From an uncultured Alphaproteobacteria bacterium (lineage in GTDB: Bacteria; Pseudomonadota; Alphaproteobacteria; Rhizobiales; Pleomorphomonadaceae), in assembly GCA_937900425.1 (NCBI GenBank), contig CALCDT010000006.1, positions 1 to 5,299 on the forward strand: DNA of 5,299 bases, given 5' to 3'. Shown here piece after piece: positions 1-4,771 of this stretch; position 1 is the stretch's first letter, and every line of letters starts with the position of its first letter. A program made the translations under genes and the position numbers. Below the pieces are notes generated by a model. The model was not told the DNA's origin. It worked only from the letters and a program-made list of their open reading frames with translations, and did no database searches.

Positions 1-1685
1 ACGATGCCCTCGACGAGCGCCGGGCCGCCGCAGGCGAGCGCCGCCTCGATGCTGCGCTCGAGATCCTCGTCCTTCTCGACCTTCCAGGCCTGCAGCCTGA
101 AGGCGCGGGCCGTGGCGGCGAGTTCGGCGGAGTACGGCGCCCCGTTGCCGGCGTGGTGGTTGAACTCCGAGGCGATGTGACGCCCCATGAACTTCCGCTG
201 GCCGCCGCGGATCGACATGTACCCCTGATTGTTCAGGACCAGAAACACGACGTTGATACCGTTCATCACGGCGGTCGCCATCTCCGGCAGCGACATCATG
301 AAGTCGCCGTCGCCGACGATCGCCACGACCTGGCGGTCCGGGCGTGCGAGCTTGACACCGAGCGCCGCCGGCACCGCCCAGCCCATCGGGGAGTACGAGC
401 CGGAGGTGATGTGCGTGCGCGGCTCGTAGACGGGGAAGCTCTGCTTCACCGAGCCCTGGGTGTTGCCCGAGCCTACGACCACGATGCCGTCCCGCGGCAG
501 CACCTCACGCAGCGCCACCAGCGGCCGCTGGGAGGTGAACGGCGTCTCCCGGCTGTTCTCGCGCGGCGACACCTGGGCGATCCAGTCCGCCTTGGCCCGG
601 CGGACGTCGGCGAGGAAGGCCTCCCGCTTCGCCACCGTCTTCCGCGAGTCGGAGTCCGAGATCATCGCCAGGATCGCGGCGAGCGCCACCTTCGCGTCGG
701 CGACGATGCCGACCTCGGTCGGATAGGTCTTGCCTATCTCGCGCGGGTCGAGGTCGATGTGAATGAGCTTGCCAGGCGGAATCGAGAACGACACGCCCTT
801 CGCGTAGGAGGACGCCGACCAGTCGGTGAAGCGGCAGCCGACAGAGAGGACGACGTCGGCGGATGCGGTGATCTTGTTACCGCAGCTCGTGCCGGTCTGG
901 CCGATCGCCCCGACGAAGAGCTCGTGGTCCTCGGAGATCGCCCCCTTGCCGTTCCAGGTGATGGACACGGCGGCGCCGAGCTTCTCGGCGAGACGGGTGA
1001 GTTCCTCCGACGCGTTCGCGGTGATGGCGCCGCCGCCGGCGACGATCACCGGACGCTCGGCAGCGAGCAGCACCTTCACCGCCGCCTCGATGGCGCGCGG
1101 GTCCGGGTAGGCGACGCCGATCGGCAGGCGCTTGTCGAGCGGATGGATGGTGACGTCGTCCGCCTCGACCTGCACGTCCATCGGCACCTCGACGTGGACC
1201 GGGCCCGGCCGGCCGGTCAGCATCTCGCTGAAGGCCCGGTGCATGATCGACGGCAGCACCTTCACCGAGGTCGCCTGCCAGGCGCGCTTCGTCACCTGCT
1301 CGGTGATGCGGGGGAAGGCGTTGTCCTGCTGGCGCTCGATCTCCTGCATCGTGCCGTGGCCGTGCATGTAGGTCTGCGGCGAACCGGAGACGTAGAACAG
1401 CGAGGTCGAGTCGACGTAGGCGGTGGCGAGCCCGATGATGGTGTTGGTGGCGCCGGGGCCTACCGAGGTCGAGCAGGCCATCGGCTTGCCGCAGGCCCGG
1501 TAGTAGCCGTCGGCCATGTGGACGGCGCTCTGCTCGTGCATCACCTGGATGAAGGGAATCTGCGAGCCTTCCTCGAGGAAGGCGTCGAACAGACCCCAGA
1601 TGCCGTGGCCCGGAACGCCCGCCACATACTCGACCCCGTATTCCTTCAGGGTCCTCGCGACGACCTGTCCACCGGTGAGCTTCAT
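1..1685 (-). CDS. Thiamine-diphosphate-dependent enzyme, acetolactate synthase/IolD-like (3' end missing)
   Basis: I read this by translating the minus strand: ATG at 1685-1683, then 561 uninterrupted codons to the left edge with no stop, so the C-terminus is outside the window. The three-domain layout of the acetolactate synthase superfamily is clear. The N-terminal pyrimidine-binding domain (about residues 1-170) has the cofactor-activating Glu51 in MHEQSAVHMADGY and the CSTSVGPGATN segment (71-81). The central domain (about 195-345) has VIVAGGGA (213-220) and HIDLDPREIGKTYP (309-322). The C-terminal diphosphate-binding domain has GDG at 458-460 and the Asn pair 485-486. Where true acetolactate synthases carry RFDDR near the FAD site, this protein has RFTDW (285-289) followed by SASSY, which as I recall it is closer to the RYTDF-type segment of IolD (trihydroxycyclohexanedione hydrolase). 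The family is certain. The reaction is not: acetolactate synthase, an IolD-like C-C hydrolase or a carboligase are all possible. It is divergent from the cupin gene and probably cytoplasmic. Confidence 0.9.
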   Translation of the reverse strand, partial: MKLTGGQVVARTLKEYGVEYVAGVPGHGIWGLFDAFLEEGSQIPFIQVMHEQSAVHMADGYYRACGKPMACSTSVGPGATNTIIGLATAYVDSTSLFYVSGSPQTYMHGHGTMQEIERQQDNAFPRITEQVTKRAWQATSVKVLPSIMHRAFSEMLTGRPGPVHVEVPMDVQVEADDVTIHPLDKRLPIGVAYPDPRAIEAAVKVLLAAERPVIVAGGGAITANASEELTRLAEKLGAAVSITWNGKGAISEDHELFVGAIGQTGTSCGNKITASADVVLSVGCRFTDWSASSYAKGVSFSIPPGKLIHIDLDPREIGKTYPTEVGIVADAKVALAAILAMISDSDSRKTVAKREAFLADVRRAKADWIAQVSPRENSRETPFTSQRPLVALREVLPRDGIVVVGSGNTQGSVKQSFPVYEPRTHITSGSYSPMGWAVPAALGVKLARPDRQVVAIVGDGDFMMSLPEMATAVMNGINVVFLVLNNQGYMSIRGGQRKFMGRHIASEFNHHAGNGAPYSAELAATARAFRLQAWKVEKDEDLERSIEAALACGGPALVEGI

Positions 1686-1693
1686 CAGTTCGA

Positions 1694-1698
1694 CCCTC
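1694..1698 (-). promoter_or_regulatory. Ribosome binding site of the TPP-enzyme gene
   Basis: On the minus strand GAGGG lies about eight bases before the ATG at 1685. This supports that start, which also gives the conserved N-terminus expected for the family (MKLTGGQVVARTLKEYGVEY). Confidence 0.6.
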
Positions 1699-1807
1699 GT
1701 TGTGTCTCACGGCGCGGGTCGATCGGAGCGAACTCCGAACGCCGGCGCTGTTAGCGTCGAATTGGGGCGCGAGACCGCGACGGCCGCAAGTTCGCAACAA
1801 AAGTTTC

Positions 1808-1834
1808 TGTGACGCGGAGTGACGCGTGTGATGA
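1808..1834 (+). promoter_or_regulatory. Tandem direct-repeat operator candidate, site A
   Basis: GTGACGC occurs at 1809-1815 and again at 1819-1825, exactly 10 bp apart, preceded by T at 1808. A degenerate third copy, GTGATGA, begins 9 bp later at 1828. The identical arrangement (TGTGACGC, three bases, GTGACGC) recurs at 3642-3659 next to the regulator gene. I infer a binding site for the XRE-type regulator encoded at 2804-3625. A 10-bp period would put successive units on the same face of the helix. Binding is not demonstrated by sequence alone. Confidence 0.6.
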
Positions 1835-1905
1835 TGCTTATCGCGTCTGTAGTTCGCGACTTCTCCTCGCCTTCCGCCATCGCCGCATCCCAGAGGCGAT
1901 AGGGA

Positions 1906-1920
1906 TCGGGCGGTTCCCGA
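1906..1920 (+). other. Small inverted repeat in the cupin leader
   Basis: TCGGG (1906-1910) and CCCGA (1916-1920) form a perfect 5-bp stem with a 5-base loop. An overlapping alternative pairs ATCGCC (1879-1884) with GGCGAT (1895-1900). There is no T-tract, and such short stems are common in GC-rich DNA. It could be leader structure of the cupin mRNA, or chance. Confidence 0.2.
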
Positions 1921-2081
1921 CGATGCGCCGCCATGTCGTCGCCACACCCTGTCGACGCTCTGCGGCGCAATCACCACGTCATTGTGCGTCGGAAAATCTG
2001 CGGCCGCGAAATTCCGCCGCCGGGCGAGCTGTGGCTTCCTCGCCGACGAATTCCTGCACAGATCGAGGGCGAAGCAGGCCG

Positions 2082-2771
2082 ATGCAGAACCGCGTCAGAG
2101 ATCTCTCGTTCGCAGATGCGTTCATCTCCGCCAGGTTGGTGGAGAACGTCCGCGATTTCGCAGTCGACGACGCCGTCGTCGTCAACATTTCTGCGTCGCC
2201 GATGGTTACCGGTGACGATCATCCGGCGATCGTTTCGGCCTGGAAGTCGACCTGGCTCAAGGGTGGCGTCATCAGGTCGGCCGACCGGGTCGCGCTGATC
2301 AAGGTGACCCGGCCGACGAACCTCGGCGGCTGCATGTTCCGGGGCTGGGAGTGGCTCGGAGACCGCATCAGGAGCTTTCCCCGCGACACGCCGCTGTTCA
2401 TCTCGCCGCAGGACACGATCGGCGAGGTCGTCACCGATCCCTTCGTGTTCACCAACGAGCGGCGCGAGCCGGCCGCTCCGCAGACGTTCACGCTCAAACT
2501 GAACCTGTGGTGGTCGCCGGGCGACACCGACTGCTTCATTCACAACGAACACCCGTTCCTCGAGGTGCACACCCAGATCCACGGCCTCGGCAGGATGCAG
2601 AAGTTCCGCGAGCGCGATGCGGCGACGCTCTACGAGGACGTCGTGATGCCGATCGGCTACACGCACGATCCGTTCTGCCGGGTCACCGGCGAGAACCGGT
2701 GGACCTATCCGTGGCACCGCTACTACGCCGATACCGACAGCGTCTGGCTGGCGATTGAGCTGCACCCCTGA
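2082..2771 (+). CDS. Cupin-like protein of unknown function (229 aa)
   Basis: I do not recognise a named family. The C-terminal half carries near-canonical cupin motifs. Motif 1 runs from Gly147 through His154, His157 and Glu161 to Gly168 (HNEHPFLEVHTQIHG), matching H..H-x3-E-x6-G with one extra residue between the histidines. Motif 2 is PIGYTH, giving Pro190, Gly192 and His195. His154/His157, Glu161 and His195 are the expected metal ligands, so a metal-binding beta-barrel is likely. The tail is rich in aromatics (WTYPWHRYY, 207-215). There is no signal peptide or membrane segment, so it is probably cytoplasmic. I chose ATG 2082 over an in-frame GTG at 1809, because the extra 91 residues are Arg/Ser/Cys-rich without a domain and that GTG lies inside the repeat site. 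The ribosome site is modest: GAGGG at 2065-2069 is rather far away. It is divergent from the TPP-enzyme gene. Metabolic enzyme (isomerase/epimerase/dioxygenase type) or sugar sensor are both open. Confidence 0.75.
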   Translation: MQNRVRDLSFADAFISARLVENVRDFAVDDAVVVNISASPMVTGDDHPAIVSAWKSTWLKGGVIRSADRVALIKVTRPTNLGGCMFRGWEWLGDRIRSFPRDTPLFISPQDTIGEVVTDPFVFTNERREPAAPQTFTLKLNLWWSPGDTDCFIHNEHPFLEVHTQIHGLGRMQKFRERDAATLYEDVVMPIGYTHDPFCRVTGENRWTYPWHRYYADTDSVWLAIELHP

Positions 2772-2775
2772 GCAA

Positions 2776-2804
2776 GCCGCCGGCGGCAGGCGCCTACGGG
2801 GCCT
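2776..2804. terminator. Possible bidirectional terminator between convergent genes
   Basis: The cupin and regulator genes converge with only 32 bases between their stop codons. The gap contains the perfect palindrome GCCGCCGGCGGC (2776-2787). Next to it is an imperfect hairpin, AGGCGCC (2788-2794), loop TAC, GGGGCCT (2798-2804), with one mismatch. No T-run follows on either strand, so intrinsic termination is weakly supported and rests mainly on position. Confidence 0.3.
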
Positions 2805-3625
2805 CACATCTGGATCATGTCGGAGCCGTCGCCGAGATATTGCAGCGCTTCGCGAGGAACCGCCGGATCGTTGCGGTCCATCACGGTGAGCTGCTCCAGA
2901 TGCTCGCGGCGCAGAAGACCGGGACCGCGATAGTGGAGCGCTACCTTCGTCGCGTAGGGCTGCCGGAAGACGGTCGCTGCGATGCCGCTGGAGATACCAA
3001 ACATGAATCGCTTGGCATTGCGCTTCACCTGCGCATAGACCCCGAAGGTCAACTCGTTCGACTGGATTCCCTCGAAGTCGGCGGTGAACAGCCGGTCCGC
3101 CACGGGAACGCAGAAGCCGTAGTACTTGAAGATGTACTCCGTCTTGCCGGGATTGTCGAAACTCGGAAATCTCTCGACATAATAGTGCTGCAGAAACTCC
3201 CTGTTTCGATAGATACAGAAAGCCGACTTTAGTATGAAACCCTTGTATATCGACGAGTACTGATAGCGATCATAGACTCCCACCAACTCGTTGTCGTGGA
3301 CATTGCTCGACATCACCACGTTGGAAAGGAAGCGGGAAAATTCCGGGAGCTGGCGGGCCGTCGCCATCGCGTGGAAGTAATTCTCATCGACGAGGCCGCG
3401 GAATTCCTCCGGATCGGAGAACAGGATCGGGACACTCAAGCCAAAGAAATTGGCGATCAGACGCAGGTTGGCGGCGGAGGGGAGATGAGTGCCGGAGAGG
3501 TATTTGTTGAACTGCTGACGGTTGACGTTGATCTTACGGCACACGGCGGCGACGGACTCGTGCCGCTCGCACAGCGTCCTGAGATTGGCCGCGAGATGCT
3601 TCGGGTCACCACTCGGATGGTTCAT
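2804..3625 (-). CDS. XRE-family helix-turn-helix transcriptional regulator (273 aa)
   Basis: The N-terminus is a Cro/C1-type DNA-binding domain, about residues 9-68. The first turn-helix is around SVAAVCRKI (24-32), the likely recognition helix is NRQQFNKYLSG (35-45), and LRLIANFFGLSVPILF (54-69) closes the fold. The remaining roughly 200 residues are unlike a cupin or peptidase partner domain. They are aromatic-rich (for example YQYSSIYKGF 121-130 and YIFKYYGF 164-171) with alternating hydrophobic patterns that suggest a beta-rich ligand-binding domain. I do not recognise that domain. The start is ATG at 3625-3623, with only a weak purine stretch before it. The repeat site at 3634-3659 lies 9-34 bases upstream of the start codon, in a position suited to autorepression. 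The central coding part (3121-3300) is about 45% GC by hand count, against about 70% in neighbouring enzyme genes, which suggests a different evolutionary history or strong constraint for Tyr/Phe/Lys/Asn codons. It probably controls the flanking divergent genes. Confidence 0.88.
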   Translation of the reverse strand: MNHPSGDPKHLAANLRTLCERHESVAAVCRKINVNRQQFNKYLSGTHLPSAANLRLIANFFGLSVPILFSDPEEFRGLVDENYFHAMATARQLPEFSRFLSNVVMSSNVHDNELVGVYDRYQYSSIYKGFILKSAFCIYRNREFLQHYYVERFPSFDNPGKTEYIFKYYGFCVPVADRLFTADFEGIQSNELTFGVYAQVKRNAKRFMFGISSGIAATVFRQPYATKVALHYRGPGLLRREHLEQLTVMDRNDPAVPREALQYLGDGSDMIQM

Positions 3626-3633
3626 TCACTCGC

Positions 3634-3659
3634 TCGACGCATGTGACGCACTGTGACGC
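3634..3659 (+). promoter_or_regulatory. Tandem direct-repeat operator candidate, site B
   Basis: GTGACGC occurs at 3643-3649 and 3653-3659, exactly 10 bp apart, preceded by T at 3642. A degenerate copy, TCGACGC, stands 9 bp before at 3634-3640. The core matches site A (1808-1825) at all 15 repeat bases with the same 3-base spacer length. The spacer sequences themselves differ (ACT here, GGA there), so this looks like selected motif conservation and not a copied segment. It lies directly before the regulator start codon and about 95 bases before the Gfo/Idh start, which fits autoregulation plus control of the rightward operon. Confidence 0.62.
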
Positions 3660-3741
3660 TCTAGCTACGTCCGATCGCTCGCAGCTGCAACGGCGGCAGC
3701 GGGCGCCGACGCGATCGTGAAGACCGGCGGGAACCAGGCGC

Positions 3742-3747
3742 AGGAAA
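3742..3747 (+). promoter_or_regulatory. Ribosome binding site that selects a GTG start
   Basis: AGGAAA stands seven bases before GTG 3755. This decides the start of the Gfo/Idh gene, as the next in-frame ATG (3788) falls inside the nucleotide-binding motif. Confidence 0.6.
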
Positions 3748-3754
3748 CGCATTC

Positions 3755-4771
3755 GTGGCATCGAAGGGCAACGTCGGATGGTCGGTGATGGGCACCGGAA
3801 CCATCGCCACAGAGCACATGGTCGCCGCGATCCGGATGCTCGGTCACGAGCCGCTCTGGGTCGTCAGCCGGCGCCGCCGCGACGCCGCCGCCTTCGCGGA
3901 CGATCTCGGTATCCCGTGCAGCACCACCGATCTCGCCAGGGTGCTCCGCGACCCGGCGGTGCGCTTCGGCTACGTCAGCGCCCGGGTCAAGCGGCGGCCG
4001 CACTACATCGCCGCGCTGGCAGAAGCCGGCAAGCACATCCTCTGCGACGGGCCGATCGCCGATCGCAGCGCCACCGCCCGGTCCCTCGCCGAGATGTGCG
4101 CGACGAAGGGCGTCGTGCTCGCCGTCAACCAGACGTTCCGGGATTCGGTCATCCACCAGACCATGCGGCGCCTGATTGACGACGGCGAGATCGGCGCGGT
4201 GCGCTCGCTGCTGATCGTCCGCGGCGGTCCCCACCAGCCGCCGCCGAACCGGCGCGCCGACGGCGACGACGAGGCCGGCGACCTCGCCCTCGACATCACC
4301 GTCAACGACATCGACCTCGCCCGCTTCCTCACCGGCGCCGAGCCCGTCGAAGTGACCGGCATTGCGCCGCCGGACGCCTTGGGCGAGCACCTCTCCTATG
4401 CCGTGCGGATGGACGACGGCAGCATCTTCCAGGCCCACGAGAGCTTCCGCACAGCCGAAATGGAGAGCGTCGTGATCGTCGCCGGCGAGCGCGGCGGCCT
4501 GATAGCCCACGGGACACTCAACGGACGCACCTCATGCACGCTCGTCCGCCGCATCGGCGCGCGCAACGAGCTGATCCCGGTCCGGGAACGCAGCACGCCC
4601 CTCGCCACCATCCGGGATTTCGTCGCGGCCGACCCGCACGGTCCCTCGTGGCTCGCCACCGGCGAGGACAACGCCATCGCGCTGCGGACGGCCGAGGCGG
4701 TCGTGACCGCCTCGCGGAAGCGGCGCGCCATCACGCTCGGACCGGGCGACAGTCGACGGAGCACCTCATGA
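3755..4771 (+). CDS. Gfo/Idh/MocA-family oxidoreductase with altered active site
   Basis: This is a 338-residue protein, the usual length for the family. The N-terminal Rossmann fold has the dinucleotide motif GTGTIA at 13-18 after a hydrophobic strand (VGWSVM), and it continues through HYIAALAEAGKHIL (83-96). The C-terminal alpha/beta domain follows from about 125 (AVNQTFRDSVIHQTMRRL). Two hallmark positions are changed. The EKP motif is DGP (98-100), so the catalytic-site Lys is Gly99. In the D-x3-H motif Asp180 is kept but the His is Asn184 (DITVNDIDLARFLTG). Family dehydrogenases for inositol, glucose or rhizopine need the Lys and His for hydride/proton transfer, so this is probably either a divergent enzyme with different chemistry or a non-catalytic nucleotide-binding protein. 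The reading frame is intact with normal codon use, so it is not a decayed gene. The GTG start is supported by AGGAAA. It is cytoplasmic and first in an operon with the TIM-barrel gene. Confidence 0.85.
   Translation: MASKGNVGWSVMGTGTIATEHMVAAIRMLGHEPLWVVSRRRRDAAAFADDLGIPCSTTDLARVLRDPAVRFGYVSARVKRRPHYIAALAEAGKHILCDGPIADRSATARSLAEMCATKGVVLAVNQTFRDSVIHQTMRRLIDDGEIGAVRSLLIVRGGPHQPPPNRRADGDDEAGDLALDITVNDIDLARFLTGAEPVEVTGIAPPDALGEHLSYAVRMDDGSIFQAHESFRTAEMESVVIVAGERGGLIAHGTLNGRTSCTLVRRIGARNELIPVRERSTPLATIRDFVAADPHGPSWLATGEDNAIALRTAEAVVTASRKRRAITLGPGDSRRSTS
4758..4761 (+). promoter_or_regulatory. Internal ribosome binding site for the TIM-barrel gene
   Basis: GGAG lies inside the end of the Gfo/Idh gene, six bases before ATG 4768. 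Together with the ATGA stop-start overlap at 4768-4771 it points to translational coupling. Confidence 0.55.

Larger units (their letters stand above)
1686..2081. promoter_or_regulatory. Divergent intergenic region between TPP-enzyme and cupin genes
   Basis: These 396 bases separate two divergently transcribed genes and must hold both promoters. I could not pick out convincing -35/-10 boxes on either strand. Open frames crossing it on both strands give Arg/Ser/Cys-rich, low-complexity translations with no recognisable domain, so I regard it as non-coding. The contents I can point to are the tandem repeat site at 1808-1834, an A/T-rich patch just left of it (about 1797-1806), and a small hairpin at 1906-1920. 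The repeat site is about 125 bases from the TPP-enzyme start and about 250 from the cupin start, so the cupin transcript may have a long leader. Confidence 0.55.
3626..3754. promoter_or_regulatory. Divergent intergenic region between regulator and Gfo/Idh genes
   Basis: These 129 bases separate the regulator (leftward) from the Gfo/Idh gene (rightward) and must hold both promoters. The regulator side carries the tandem repeat site. I see no clear sigma-70 boxes; TAGCTA at 3662-3667 is the only A/T-leaning hexamer near the site and is not convincingly spaced from a -35 box. The rest, towards 3740, is GC-rich and featureless to my eye apart from the ribosome site of the Gfo/Idh gene. Confidence 0.55.

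Noticed and set aside
177..183. A single GTGACGC inside the TPP-enzyme gene
   Set aside because: It is an isolated copy without a partner 10 bp away, within coding sequence, and is expected by chance in GC-rich DNA.
153..1754. A 533-codon open frame on the plus strand
   Set aside because: It runs antisense to the TPP-enzyme gene. Its translation is Arg/His/Gly-rich with no domain, while the minus strand gives a full set of TPP-family motifs. Long antisense frames are common in high-GC DNA.
1808..1825. CRP/FNR-type site suggested by TGTGA
   Set aside because: CRP-type sites are inverted repeats (TGTGA...TCACA). Here the units are direct repeats, and no inverted TCACA partner stands at the right spacing.
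877..1977. A 366-codon minus-strand frame overlapping the TPP enzyme and the intergenic region
   Set aside because: It is a shifted frame of the same strand as the TPP enzyme with Arg/Gly-rich low-complexity translation. It is not a second gene or a frameshifted part.
2163..2182. GAC/GTC-rich near-palindrome inside the cupin gene
   Set aside because: It follows from the Asp-Asp-Ala-Val-Val-Val codons (GAC GAC GCC GTC GTC GTC) and needs no structural explanation.
1933..2298. A 121-codon plus-strand frame crossing the cupin start
   Set aside because: It shows no domain, Arg/Pro/Ser-rich composition and no good ribosome site, and it overlaps the better-supported cupin frame.
1971..2807. A 278-codon minus-strand frame opposite the cupin gene
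   Set aside because: Its translation is Arg/Val/Asp-rich without recognisable motifs. The plus strand carries both cupin motifs.
3665..4510. A 281-codon minus-strand frame opposite the Gfo/Idh gene, and a similar one at 4396-5226
   Set aside because: Both are antisense shadows of genes with clear family motifs on the plus strand.
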